The notes: generated by a model not told the origin, from the sequence alone. A stretch of DNA of 64,000 nucleotides from Molossus alvarezi (GCA_037176705.1 CM073893.1:20770074-20834073); one strand, 5' to 3'. Shown: positions 46,945 through 56,806, counted from the first letter of the stretch. Program-made: numbers and translations.

Positions 46945-47094
46945 CTAAAGAGACCAATTTAATGTAATGCTATCTCCGGCCGGGTTGACTCAGTGGGAAG
47001 TACTACCGTCCGTGTGAGCAGAGCACGGACATTGGGCCAGGTACAGAGAGTCACCAGGGTGGAAAGACCGGGGTACCTAGCAACAGGCAGAAAT

Positions 47095-47932
47095 GAAAAA
47101 ACAAGGACCTCACCCCCAGGCTAATCTTTCCTCCCCTAGCATATTGCGGGCTATGCGTTTGGATCCCTGATCTTTCATAAAACTGGTCATGTGTTTTAGA
47201 CCCCTTGACTTTTCCTCCCTAAAGATAACATCTAGGCCTCAGTTGTATTTCAGCTCCAGGTACAGAAAAGCGCAAAACCAGACAAGTGACACCATGGCTG
47301 CCTCAGGACCAGCTGCACTGGCTAAAGTCCCCCTGCCCTGGTGCAGACCAATCAGGAGACCAGGACCCTGAAGGAGCACACCCGGGAAGCTGATGAATAT
47401 TCTATTGAGACCCTCCCCTGAGACCTCCCCTAAGATTCCCACCTGCAAGAGAGAGTTAAATACCATCAACTCAAAGGACCCAGCATGTGCTCTCCCCCAG
47501 GGAAGCACGCCTGTGCCATTCCTGTCCCCCTTCTTCTCTCTCAGGGACCCCAGGAGACTTGCAACCAGCATAGCAATGGGCAGTGGCAGCTCATCCCAGG
47601 CAGACCCCTGAGCCTGTCCCCAAGGCCCCTTTCTCTGACTTCCCAGTGAGCCAAAGCAGCCCAGCCTAGGACTCCTGTGGCTTCTTCTATGCTAAGCCCT
47701 TCCTTGTTTCGCTGTCCTAAGTGTGTTTTCACTGCGGCCAGTAAACTCTTGCTTGCTTTTCTGCACTTTGTGTCTCTTGATGGAAATCCCTGCTTCAAAA
47801 GAGGGGGTCTCCTCCTGTGTGACAACACTGCTGGGCATGAAGCCCCAATCCCGTGACAAGAGAAACATCCTGAGGAGCCCTAAATTGCAGCCGGCCACAG
47901 GGTGGAAGGAAGAGCCAAGAGTGGTTAATCAG
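47095..47932 (+). mobile_element. ERV LTR-like sequence, copy 1
   Basis: LTR-like: GCTGATGAATATTCTATTG, a long C-rich U3/R stretch, AGTAAA at 47740-47745, then CTTTGTGTCTCTTGATGG. The 47392-47560 part is related to 50318-50410 (shared TGATGAATATTCT and CTCCCCTAAG/TTCCCCTAAAG). The segment 47797-47932 is half of inverted duplication A. No gag, pol or env seen. LTR ends were not defined. Class by resemblance to gammaretrovirus-type LTRs. Confidence 0.5.
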
Positions 47933-48108
47933 CCTTGACCAGTTTGGCTCAGCAGTTAGAGCATCAGCCCGAGGACCAGAGGGTCTTGGGTTCGATTCCC
48001 AGTCAAGGGCACGGACCTGGGTTGCAGGTTTGATCTCCAGCCCCAGTCGGGGTTGTGTGGGAGGCAACCATCGATGTGACTCTCTCACATCAATGTTTCT
48101 CTCTCTCT
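47797..48108 (+). repeat. Arm A of an inverted duplication
   Basis: The sequence from AAAAGAGGGGGTCTCC through the first 175 bp of the Ves at 47933 matches the reverse complement of 55544-55874 nearly base for base. Examples are GTGTGACAACACTGCTGGGC and GCAGCCGGCCACAGGGTGGA. Both arms have the SINE joined at the same point. Confidence 0.92.
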
Positions 48109-48210
48109 TGCTCTCCCTCCTTCCGTTCCAGTCTATCTAAAAATCCATGGGAAAATATCCTCAGATGAGGTTAACAGAAGTTAAAAATAAGGTAAAATAA
48201 AATAAAATAC
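47933..48210 (+). mobile_element. Ves SINE shared by both arms of A
   Basis: Head CTTGACCAGTTTGGCTCAGC, tail ATATCCTCAGATGAGGTT plus AAAATA repeats. AGAGTGGTTAATCAG flanks it exactly at 47918-47932 and 48211-48225. Its copy in arm A' keeps only the first part. Confidence 0.95.
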
Positions 48211-48225
48211 AGAGTGGTTAATCAG

Positions 48226-48765
48226 TTAACAGCTGGGGCCCAAAACCCAACTAAAGTCTGCTTCTATTCCTGAACATATGTTAAAACTTTGACTTAACGT
48301 CCACGTGGCTCTATCCTCAGTTATCTAGAGAGACCAGCCAAGCACCAGATGCCAATACATCCCGCTAACACATGAACTTTTCAGACTGTTGCCAACAAGA
48401 AGTCAAAAGAGCAAACACTTCTTCCTTAGGAACTATGCCCCTGTCCAAGACGTAGGCCTGCTTCAACATCTCCCACCCCCTTTTCTATAGCCAATGTAAA
48501 TTCTTTCAAAATAACTCATATCTCTCTTCCCCAAACTCGTGGCTTGAAGAGCCCTGTCAATCCCAGGTTGGCAGCTGTGTGTGTCTTCTCCACCTCGCCT
48601 TGCTGCTGGTGGTTTAAACTACACGCCCCAGACCTGGTTCTTTTTCTGGCTAGCATGTAGTTCAATAAACTCTTCCTTTTTGAAAAGCTTGCGGCCATGA
48701 ATGTTTTTAACACCTGTCACCTACCCCATGCGGGAGTTATTACACAGTGACATTTCCCTACGGTG
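48226..48765 (+). mobile_element. LTR-like sequence
   Basis: Ends with a U3/R-like order: CCAGACCTGGTTC, CAATAAACTCTTCCTTTTTG (AATAAA at 48664-48669), then CACCTGTCACC. It may be a separate solo LTR or the continuation of the LTR-like block before the Ves. Borders not defined. Confidence 0.4.
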
Positions 48766-49320
48766 TCTTGTAACAATAGACTTCCCTTTTCCTTCTTAGA
48801 TTTCTTTAAAACATTTCTCTTAGGTATAAATAACTTAAAAACCTGAAAGTAGCTACAGCCTTGCGGGTTATGGCAGAAGGTTAGCATAAGAAGAAGAAAC
48901 CTTTCATTTCCCCCGTATGATTTTGTTCTTCATTTATTTAATAGCAGCTTAGACTTTGATCTGAACGTAGCACAAAGTTCTGGGAGTGTGCACTCGATGG
49001 TGCTGTTGCTTAATCCACTTTAAATCCTGCCTCCGCGGTGGCTCACACTCCTTCCACATCTCCACTCCTCGGGCAGCAAACCAGTTTCTCAACAGCCATC
49101 TTTTAATGAGCTCTCCCACCAGTGTCTCAAAAATCCACCCCACACTATCAGAGAAAAGTCTTGCCCCGCATTGTTCTGACTCCAGTTCAGTGCGGCCCAA
49201 GCCATCTGTGGTGGAGGGCTGATTGTCTTTACATTTCCAGGCTGTTGTGCACTGGTAACTTCTGTAAAATACAAACATGATTACCAGAAAAGTGAATTAG
49301 ACAATCTGAAGGATTTTCCT
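48766..49320. other. Unassigned sequence with a 109-codon frame
   Basis: A minus-strand frame at 48949-49278 is open for 109 codons and contains QCGARLFSDSVGWIFETL and WFAARGVEMWKECEPP, which look more protein-like than average. I do not recognise it. It could be a transposase or retroviral remnant, or chance. Confidence 0.3.
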
Positions 49321-49640
49321 CGACTCTCAACCCTTGTCTCCACCCCTGACATTTCTGGTCACACATGTGTGCAGTAGGTTTTCTGTTCACCAACACTTCT
49401 CTGACCAGTTGTGTCCTACAGTTGCGCCTACTTCTGACCCCTCCGCCGGGTGGCAGCTGCGGTCCCTCGGGCTGAGCCTCAGCCCTGGGAGACCACCACC
49501 CGCTTCCTACGCCTGCACACCAGGTCACCGCGCTCCTGGCTGCCGGCTGCAAAACCAGAGGTTCCTGCCACCCCTCCCCGGGTTTCATTAATTTGCTGGA
49601 GCAGCTCCCAGACCTCAGGAAAACATTTTGAGGCAGGTTA
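49321..49640 (+). mobile_element. Ancient LTR-type repeat, part 1 (class uncertain)
   Basis: TTTCATTAATTTGCTGGAGC, then GCTCCCAGACCTCAGG, is a word order I recall from old mammalian LTR elements. It seems to continue at 50700-51125 after younger insertions. Assignment is weak. Confidence 0.35.
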
Positions 49641-49805
49641 GTAAGAAACTAGGAAAATTCCCTGCCAAGTGGAATGAGGAAGCTGAGACAAGTGGTTGGA
49701 TCAAGGGCTGGAAAGGCTGAGCAGCCATCCACAGCCAGCTGGAACATCTGAGACCCTGGCATCCCTAACCGGAGCTACCTAAGAGCAGGTGTTTAAACCG
49801 TAGGC

Positions 49806-50051
49806 AGGCCCTGGCCGGTTTGGCTCGGCGGTTAGAGCATCGGCCTGCGGTCCAGAGAGACCCGGTTCGGTTCCCGCTAAGGGCATGTGCCTCGGTTGCA
49901 GTTTGTCCCCGGCCCTGGTTGGTCGTGTGGGTGGCAGCCACTCGATGTGTCCCTTTCACGTCGATGTTTCCTCTTCCTCTCTCTCCCTCCCACTCTACTT
50001 GAACAAAAAATGGAAAAATGTCCTCGTGTGAGAATAAAAAAAAAAAAAAAA
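49806..50051 (+). mobile_element. Full-length Ves SINE
   Basis: Head GGCCCTGGCCGGTTTGGCTC, B-box GGTTCGGTTCCC, CATTTTT-type tail GTCCTCGTGTGAGAAT and poly-A. Close to the other young copies; target duplication not found. Confidence 0.93.
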
Positions 50052-50126
50052 TCACCATAGTCAGGGAGATAGACGACAAAAACAAGTAGAGCCAGGCTGA
50101 TCCAAGATAAAGGTAAAACTAAGCAG

Positions 50127-50223
50127 GTGCTCGCTTCGGCAGCACACACACTAAAATTGGAAGGATACAGAGATTAGCACGACCCTTGCGCAAGAACGAC
50201 ACGCACATTTGTCAAGAGTTCCA
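50127..50223 (+). pseudogene. U6 snRNA retropseudogene
   Basis: 97 bp starting GTGCTCGCTTCGGCAGCAC and including CTAAAATTGGAAGGATACAG and TTGCGCAAGAACGACACGCA, ending GTTCCA. It carries several substitutions and a deletion of AAG/GA in the AGAGAAGATTAGC stretch. It is followed by an A-rich tail and lacks the terminal T run, as expected of an L1-mobilised copy. Not a functional U6. Confidence 0.93.
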
Positions 50224-50251
50224 GAAAAACAAACAAAAAACTAACTAACTA

Positions 50252-50690
50252 GAAAGTGTCCTTTCACCATATTATACGCTCAGTTTAATACATCAGCTTA
50301 TTTTAACGACACACCTGGGATCTGATGAATATTCTGTTATCATACTCCCCTCGGACTTCCCCTAAAGTCCCCGCCTATAGAAAAGAGATGACACTCCCAG
50401 GACCAAGGGCGGTCTCCCGTCTTCTCTGGCACACCCCAGCACACCCGCACCCCTTGCTCAGGCTGCCCCTGCTTCCTCTCTCCCAGGCCCCAGGCAGCGC
50501 CCAGGGAGCTGGTCAGGGGCAGCTGTCCCGCGCTCACCTCCTGATCCTGCCTGCGGGGCCCTTCCTTTGCCTGGCTGTCTCAAGCTTTAATAAACTTACT
50601 CTCACTTTCCGCTGGGCTCCTGTCTCGCAAGTTTTCCTGTAGGAGTCGAGAACCTGAAGGTCGCCTGACATTCGTAAGGTCCAGGACTGT
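50252..50690 (+). mobile_element. ERV LTR-like sequence, copy 2
   Basis: TGATGAATATTCTGTTATC, then CTTCCCCTAAAGTCCCC, matches the U3-like part of the copy at 47392. AATAAA at 50589-50594 is followed by CTTACTCTCACTTTCC, GGCTCCTGTCTCGCAAG and GGAGTCGAGAACC, a typical R-U5 order of gammaretrovirus-type LTRs. Same orientation as copy 1, about 2.9 kb apart, with no retroviral gene recognisable between. Confidence 0.6.
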
Positions 50691-50699
50691 GCGAGGCAG

Positions 50700-51125
50700 G
50701 GCCAGCCCCCGGGGCAGACGGGTCGGGTAGCAACATTACTTGCTGGATTACTGGACTGTAATACAAGGATATGGTTCTGCCACAGCCAGATGGAAGAGAC
50801 ACGCAGGGCACGGCATGTGGGAAGGGGTGCTGAGCCCCATGCCCTCTCCACCCCCCCAGCATGTACATGTGTTCACTAGTCTTTTGAATCCCCTCCTTTT
50901 GGGTTTTTTGAGGCTTCGTTAAATAGGCGTGCCTAATTGCATCATTGGCCACTGGTGACTGAACCCTCTCCCCTCCCCAGGGGTCGGGGTGATGGGCTGA
51001 AAGTCCCGGCCCTAACCAGCCCCTGTCACAAAGGCAGCTTGCCAGAAGTCACTTCCTCAACATGAAGGCAGGTGTGGTTGAAAGGGACCTCTTCCCTATG
51101 CAAAACGCACACATTTCACCTTTAT
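50700..51125 (+). mobile_element. Ancient LTR-type repeat, part 2 (class uncertain)
   Basis: CATGTGGGAAGGGGTGCTGA, CCTCCTTTTGGGTTTTTTGA, GCATCATTGGCCACTGGTGA and CTCCCCTCCCCAGGGGTC follow an order familiar from old mammalian LTR or LTR-internal sequence. Likely continues 49321-49640. Confidence 0.4.
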
Positions 51126-51655
51126 CTTCCGGAGCTATTTCAGGAGCTGTGAACAAAAGCTGCCCTTCTGCTCTTAACACTTAGGGAAGAAATTACACAG
51201 GTTTAAGAGTATGGGCTGAGAACCACGGATAAAGTCCAAAATATATATTTCTTGTTAGAAACCACAATATTACAGAAAAAAATACAAATACATACAAAAT
51301 ATAGTTTAAATATTTTTATTATTAGATTTTTAGGTTATTAGAGTTTATTTTTATATACAACAAACATAAAATTATTCTTTCAAATGCCTTAAAAGTGTCT
51401 AACACTTACTCTCAATTCTGCCAGACAGTGGCCGCATATTGAGTAACTGCTCTAGTCAATGCTGGCCTGATCTTTATCTAGTTTTGATTTCTGAACCTTA
51501 CAATCCAGGCATTTCACCCCCTTTTCAAACCTTTGCAAAACTCTTTGGTCTGACTTTTAAAATCTGCACAAGTGTCCCCAACGTACTTTTATCAAATTTT
51601 ATTGAGGAATAATTTATGCACAACCAACTACATACATTTGTTTATTTAAACAACT
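51126..51655. other. AT-rich intronic sequence
   Basis: No gene, exon or repeat recognised. Confidence 0.5.
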
Positions 51656-51858
51656 TTTAAATATGTTTTTATTGATTGTTTAGAGAGAAGAAGGGAGAGA
51701 AACATTGATGTGAGAGAGAAACATTGATCGGCTGCCTCCTGTACTCCCTCTACTGGGGATCCAGCCCACAACCTGGGCATGTGCTCTGACCGGGAATCAA
51801 ACCAGGACCTCTCAGTCCATGGGACCACGCTCAATCCACTGAGCCACACTTGCTGGAC
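51656..51858 (-). mobile_element. Ves SINE
   Basis: Short-tail subfamily, TTTTTATTGATTGTTTAGAG, head ending GAGCCACACTTGCTGGAC. Its left border is approximate. Confidence 0.88.
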
Positions 51859-51874
51859 TACACTCTCATTTCTT

Positions 51875-51977
51875 TCTTCTTCTTTTTTTTTAATCCTCAC
51901 CCAAGGACATTTTTGGATATTTTGTTCAGATAGAGTGGGAGGAGGAGAAGGAGGAGGAGAGAGAGAGATAGAGAGAG

Positions 51978-52014
<37 letters not shown>

Positions 52015-52178
52015 AACATTGATGTGAAAGGGACACATCGAGTAGCTGCCACCCGCACAACCCAACCAGGGCCAGGGACAAAGTGCAACTGAGGTACATG
52101 CCCTTAGCGGGAACCGAACCCGGGTCTCTGGGGACCACAGGCCGACGCTCTAACCGCTGAGCCAAACCGGCCAGGGCA
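51875..52178 (-). mobile_element. Ves SINE with expanded GA/CA tract
   Basis: Flanked exactly by TACACTCTCATTTCTT (51859-51874 and 52179-52194). At about 304 bp it is longer than its relatives because the purine tract at 51937-52016 has grown into GGAGGAGAAGG, GATAGAGAGAGACACACACA and a pure GA run. Confidence 0.95.
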
Positions 52179-52194
52179 TACACTCTCATTTCTT

Positions 52195-52330
52195 ATGGTC
52201 TCAGCTCTCCTCTCAGAGAGGCCTTTCCTCACCAACCATCTCACATAGGAACTCCATCACTCTCTATCCCTTATTGTGCTTGATATAATATTTTGAACAA
52301 ACTCAAAAAAGGCCTGCAGGCTTTGGCTAG
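52195..52330 (+). mobile_element. L2 LINE fragment (ancient)
   Basis: CTCAGAGAGGCCTTTCCTCA, then CCATCACTCTCTATCCCTTA, is the typical L2 order upstream of its 3' end. The matching end is at 53090-53220. Confidence 0.55.
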
Positions 52331-53089
52331 AAATAAATGATAAAGATTTAGTCGAGGGTCTTAGGGTTTGCAAACCGAAAACATAGCAGGCAAAAATCCA
52401 GAAGTCGTCCAAAAAGAAAGAAAAGTTAAGAGTCCTTATAGTGACAAACTATGAAAATGATCCCTGAGGCCTGGCCAGTGTGGCTCAGTTGATTGGGTGT
52501 CATCCCCTGCACCAAAGGGTTGCCGGTTTGATTCGTGGTCACTGCACATGCCTGGGTTGTGGACTCAGTCCTCAGTGGGGCATGTGCAGGAGGCAGCCAA
52601 ACAATATTTCTCTCACATTGATGTTTCTTTTTCTCTCTCCCTCTCCCTTCCACTCTCCTTAGAATAAAAATAAATAAATAAATATAGAAGACTCCTGAAT
52701 GTACAGTGTGAATAGTCATAATAAAAATTGAGAACAATCAGTTCTGCATTCTTAGCCTAAGGATTGGTCCAGGACAGTTACCAGTCAGATATTGGACAGT
52801 CTGAGTGGCGGCAGTCTGAGTAGCGGATGTCAGGTGGTCTAGATACGTGAGTCCTTTGGCGGGGTGGTGGGGGGCTGTCACAGGGTGTTGGGAGGTCCCT
52901 GTATATCCGGGCATTAATTCAGGACTGGAAAGTTTAAGTTCTCAGGCTAGTTAAATCAAGAATAGAATTGTTTCCTCATGCCTCAATCCACTTAATTTTA
53001 GTAATTTAGCAGCTTGACTACAGTGACACCATTTTATTTTTTCAGTCCATTCCCCAAGTAGTACCTCCAGATGTATTATGTGTATGTGC
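52331..53089. other. Unassigned insert between L2 parts
   Basis: Sequence on both sides of the Ves at 52469 (AAAGGCCTGCAGGCTTTGGC; GTCTGAGTGGCGGCAGTCTG; GGGGGGCTGTCACAGGGTG) separates the two L2 pieces. It may be an LTR-like insertion, but no ends or duplications were found. Confidence 0.35.
52469..52687 (+). mobile_element. Ves SINE
   Basis: GGCCTGGCCAGTGTGGCTCAG head, CACATTGATGTTTCTTTTTC, and an AATAAAAATAAATAAAT tail. It lies within the unassigned insert. Confidence 0.9.
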
Positions 53090-53220
53090 TACTCTACTAT
53101 TTATCCCCTCCCTGCACAATTAGAATGTAAGTTCCGCAAACACAGGGACATGGGCTTTGTTTTCATTTTAGTGTCCTGGGGTCTCCTTAGCCCAGCAGTA
53201 TCTACCCAGATATCATGCTC
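53090..53220 (+). mobile_element. L2 LINE 3' fragment (ancient)
   Basis: CACAATTAGAATGTAAGTTC, then CACAGGGACATGGGCTTTG and TGGGGTCTCCTTAGCCCAG: the decayed 3' end consensus of L2. Confidence 0.55.
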
Positions 53221-53311
53221 ACACTTTCTAAAGGGCTTCTTTTTTTAATTTACATGTGATCTCTAATCGATGTGGGATTTCTTTTTTAAATAACAAAAAT
53301 ATTATTTCATG

Positions 53312-53598
53312 AAAACAAACAAAAGCATGTGAGCAGACACAAAACGGCACCTATGAAAGATTCCCTTCATAGGAAACGTCCAGCACAGGTGAAGGAGCAG
53401 AGACGGGAAGCAGATCAGGGATTTCCAGGGCAGGAGGAGCGGGGAGAGAGGACTTTGGCGCAGGGTTCCTCTTGGGGTGATGGGCCATCCTGCACCTAGA
53501 CAGTGGTGGTGCCTGCGCAGCGTCCTGAGTGTCCTCCGTGCTCAGGAATGCCACAATTCAAAATACAAACGATCACTTTTATTTATTACTTACAACTA
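53312..53598 (+). repeat. Arm B of an inverted duplication
   Basis: About 287 bp, nearly identical (a handful of differences) to the reverse complement of 61787-62074, 8.2 kb away. Shared words include GCATGTGAGCAGACACAAAA, CATAGGAAACGTCCAGCACA and CAGCGTCCTGAGTGTCCTCC. The reverse strand carries an AATAAA and open frames in both arms, but no protein was recognised. Confidence 0.95.
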
Positions 53599-53604
53599 AT
53601 TACA

Positions 53605-54078
53605 TCATGGAGAGAGGAAGCATAAAAGAAGAAAGAAGAGTAAAGAACAAGTAAAAGACCCAAAAATACCTCGAAAAATAAAGACAACAAGATAAATGAC
53701 TGAGTCACGCCACGGAGCAGCCCAAAATGCAAAAATGGCGAAAAATACCAGGAGAAGGTCAACAAAGTGGGGTGAGACAAGGTTTCCCGATGGGCGATGG
53801 CAAGCAGTCTCAGCCAGCTGCTCTGGAGCCGGACCTGAGGAAAGGTGCAAAGGGAGCCCTTCCTCTGAGGCAGGAACCCGGGCAGGACCCAGCCAGGGTC
53901 CTTCAGCCAGGGGTGGGGGCGCCTGAGCCAGGTCAGGAGAGGCTGCCCAGGCCGGTCCCGGCTCCGGAGCTGCAGCGGCAGCGGCTGCTGGAGGTGGCAG
54001 GGTCTCTGGAACTGGACACCCCTCCGGGTCCGTCCCTGCATCGGGCTCCCTGGGATGGACGACAGCTGGCTCTGCCTC
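53605..54078 (-). other. GC-rich exon-like frame (candidate terminal exon)
   Basis: After a good acceptor (CTCACAACTCCAG...CACCAGCCCAG|GAGGCAGAG), a frame rich in Pro, Ala and Glu runs about 90 codons (EAEPAVVHPREPDAGTDPEG, PETLPPPAAAAAAAPEPGP). A hydrophobic end follows (FVDLLLVFFAIFAFWAAPW) before a stop near 53605. Low-complexity composition could arise by chance in GC-rich DNA. It vaguely recalls the Pro/Ala/Glu linker of RalGDS-like proteins; I do not claim it. It lies just beside arm B. Confidence 0.25.
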
Positions 54079-54346
54079 CTGGGCTGGTGCTGGAGTTGTG
54101 AGAGGAGAAAAGATCACCCACGCGCCTGCATTTCCACGTGCCCCCCAGAGACAGAACACAGCCACAGCCCAGGGCCCACAACAGCACATGCTCTCCCCCG
54201 GGAGTCCGGCAGACGGCTGGTCTGAGGCCAGTCTTTGCTCCTGGCCGGCCTCTGGGGGTGCTCTGTGTGTCTGGCACCAAACCCTCCCCATCAGCTCGCA
54301 TGTACCTCCGCCCCCCATCCCACGCACACCTCCCCCACCTGCTCAC

Positions 54347-54698
54347 CCCTGGGCTCTGCCTCCTCGGGCTCCAGGTCATCCGGCCGGGCCCATTGAACGT
54401 CAGCACTGTGCGCCAGGTCGCAGTTGACAAATCTCACCTTCTTGCCCAGGCTGGGCTGCTTCGGGATTGTGGGGCTGTGCCCGGGCCGCTTCAGGATTGG
54501 GGGCCTGTAGAGGCTGGGCAGCTTTGGGGCAGGAATGCCACCCTGGCCAAGCCCTGGATCCCCAGACCCCCAGGTGGCCTCACTCACGTCAGGCCTGCTC
54601 CGGCCCTCCATGGTGAGGCTCACCTGCCCCACACTGGGGAACATGGGGAGAGGGTCTTCCTCGGCCAGCTGCTCATCCTCCTTGTTCTGGGTTGAAAT
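54347..54698 (-). other. GC-rich exon-like frame (candidate internal exon)
   Basis: The 352-bp stretch has acceptor TGTCATTGCAG|ATTTCA and donor CCCAGG|GGTGAGC. It is open for 117 codons: ISTQNKEDEQLAEEDPLPMF, KLPSLYRPPILKRPGHSP, GKKVRFVNCDLAHSADVQW. An alternative donor AAG|GTGAGA lies inside. No family recognised. Could be a lineage-specific gene, a decayed pseudogene exon or chance. Confidence 0.28.
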
Positions 54699-55018
54699 CT
54701 GCAATGACAGTGACCGGCAGCCGGTCGGGAGGCCTCAAGCCCTGCCCTGGCCCTAGTCTCTGCTGCCTCTGCCCACTGGACCTTCTGCTCCCGGATCAGG
54801 CCCAGCCCTGTGTCTGCACACACCTCCACCCAGGGGAGATGAGAGTCACCTCCAGGGCTCGGGATAAACCTCAGGCAGAGGGTGCTGCCCACTCTCCCTG
54901 TCGACCAAGCCAGCCTTGACCTGGGGTGTGAACGTGACCTGCCCACCAGGCTTCTGACCTCTTCACCCTCAACCTGTTCCTGCTGAGGACAGTCCCTTAC
55001 CATGTGAACCCCGTTCAG

Positions 55019-55072
55019 CATGCTCGCGCGCGACGACACACACACACACGCACACAGACACACACACACACA

Positions 55073-55119
<47 letters not shown>

Positions 55120-55120
55120 C
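55019..55120. repeat. CA/CG microsatellite
   Basis: About 100 bp of CA repeats broken by CGCGCG and CAGA steps. Confidence 0.97.
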
Positions 55121-55217
55121 ACACGGAAGGGACTTAGGGTTGGTCAGGTGGGATCAGAGTGGTGGCCGGGTCTGAACGAAACGTCCTGGGCCTCCCTGAG
55201 TTACCTCTCGGTCCCAC

Positions 55218-55342
55218 CTTGAAAAGGGCCACGGGCGCCTGGGCGGAGTCCAGGTCCAGCGTCGGCCACGACGGAACCTACTCTCGTCACTGGCTCTTTG
55301 GAGGCCACGGCCTCGGGTCACTGGTAGACAGCACGAGAACAT
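55218..55342 (-). other. Candidate 5' coding segment
   Basis: From an ATG at 55342 the frame reads MFSCCLPVTRGRGLQRASDE and continues to the donor TTTTCAAG|GTGGGA at 55218. A second frame is open over the last part (LDLDSAQAPVALFK) and would join the 54698 segment in phase. Some RalGDS-like proteins begin with a similar Cys-Cys motif as far as I recall, but that is weak. CpG-rich. Confidence 0.22.
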
Positions 55343-55540
55343 TGTGTCCTCTCCAATGTCTGTACACAAGTGAGCTGGGCAGGGGCAGTTAGAGAAGGTC
55401 GCTGCCTGGCGACCAGGGTTCCAAGTTCTGTTGGGCTCCATCGTCAGGAAGTGAGGTCTGAGGAGATGCTCGGGGTACAAGACCCAGGCAGGAAGTGAGG
55501 TCAGAGGAGATGCTTGGGGTAGATGACCCAGGCAGTGACC

Positions 55541-55543
<3 letters not shown>

Positions 55544-55577
<34 letters not shown>

Positions 55578-55874
55578 TTGATGTGAGAGAGTCACATCGA
55601 TGGTTGCCTCCCACACAACCCCGACTGGGGCTGGAGATCAGACCTGCAACCCAGGTCCGTGCCCTTGACTGGGACTCGAACCCAAGACCCTCTGGTCCTC
55701 GGGCTGATGCTCTAACCGCTGAGCCAAACTGGTCAAGGCTGATACACCACTCTTGTCTCTGCCTTCCACCCTGTGGCCGGCTGCAATTTAGGGCACCTCA
55801 GGATGTTTCTCTCCTCACGGGATTGGGGCTTCGTGCCCAGCAGTGTTGTCACACAGGGGGAGACCCCCTCTTTT
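55544..55874 (-). repeat. Arm A' of an inverted duplication, with Ves SINE
   Basis: Reverse-complement copy of 47797-48108. Positions 55741-55874 match the LTR-derived part (CCACCCTGTGGCCGGCTGCA). Positions 55544-55740 are the same Ves, in the same place, cut off at a GA run of about 30 bp. Differences from arm A are few: single-base changes and a short indel near the SINE junction. Confidence 0.92.
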
Positions 55875-56555
55875 GGGCCCCCTCGCTGCGTGCACAGCCA
55901 CACCCACCTACGGTGACAGGACGAGCAAGCGAGAAGTACGGATGCAAAGTCTCAAGGCAAAAATACATAAAAAACAATATTATAAAAAGTCCCTTGTGAT
56001 GAAGGGCGCAGATGATCTCCTTGAGGACGGGTGCATTACACACAGCTCTCCCAGTCCGCCTGGGTCCAGGCTCACCACTCCATGGCAGCAGACAAATAAC
56101 CAACCGCTCTGAGGATTTTTAACCCGTGTTAAATGCAATCAATTATGTAAAAATGCATTTCAGTCTATAAAACATAATACAAGTATGAGGAAGATATTCT
56201 GGTTTTCCCCCCCTTCTACTGGGATGGAGGGGGGACCTCTCTGTGCATGGAGCACACCCAGCCAGCTGAGCCGCATGGGCGGGGCCAGAGCCCTGGGTGT
56301 GTCCTCTTCTCAGTCCCCCCAGCGCCCCCCGCAGACCCTGGGCACACACCGCATGCTGACAAGGTGGTCCTTCGCCCTGGGGCAGGAGACAGAAGCAGAG
56401 GGGACCTGCTTGGGCTGCTGTCTGTCACACCTCAGCCTCCCGACACCTTGTACAGAAGCTGGCCTCCTCGAGGGCACTGAGAGCTGTGTGACGTCCAAAT
56501 GATGCAGAAAGTCACTTTCTTTCTCTTTTTAAATACCGTATATCTGTATTTATTT
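55875..56555. other. Intronic sequence
   Basis: 56210-56500 is GC-rich and open in several frames on both strands, none recognisable. No repeat identified. Confidence 0.45.
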
Positions 56556-56806
56556 ATTATTTATTTTATCCTCACCAGAGGACATTTTTCCATTTTTGGT
56601 TCAGATAGAGTGGGAAGGAGAGAGAGGAAGAGAGAGAGAGAGAAACATTGATGTGAAAGGGACATATCAAGTGGCGGCCTCCCGCAGGGCCCAACCAGGG
56701 CCGGGGACAAATTGCAACCGCTGTACATGCCCTTAGCGGGAATCGAACCCGGGTCTCTCTGGACCACAGGCTGACGCTCTAACCTCTGAGCCAAACTGGC
56801 CAGGGC
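56556..56806 (-). mobile_element. Ves SINE
   Basis: Tail TATCCTCACCAGAGGACATT, head ending CAAACTGGCCAGGGC; near full length. Confidence 0.93.

Noticed and set aside
50127..50223. Functional U6 snRNA gene
   Set aside because: Substitutions, an internal deletion, no terminal T run, an A-rich tail and no visible upstream PSE/TATA arrangement mark a retropseudogene.
54420..54460. KVRF as a PP1-docking motif in the candidate GC-rich exon
   Set aside because: The codons overlap a perfect splice donor (AAG|GTGAGA), so the motif may be read-through of an intron, and the exon itself is unproven.
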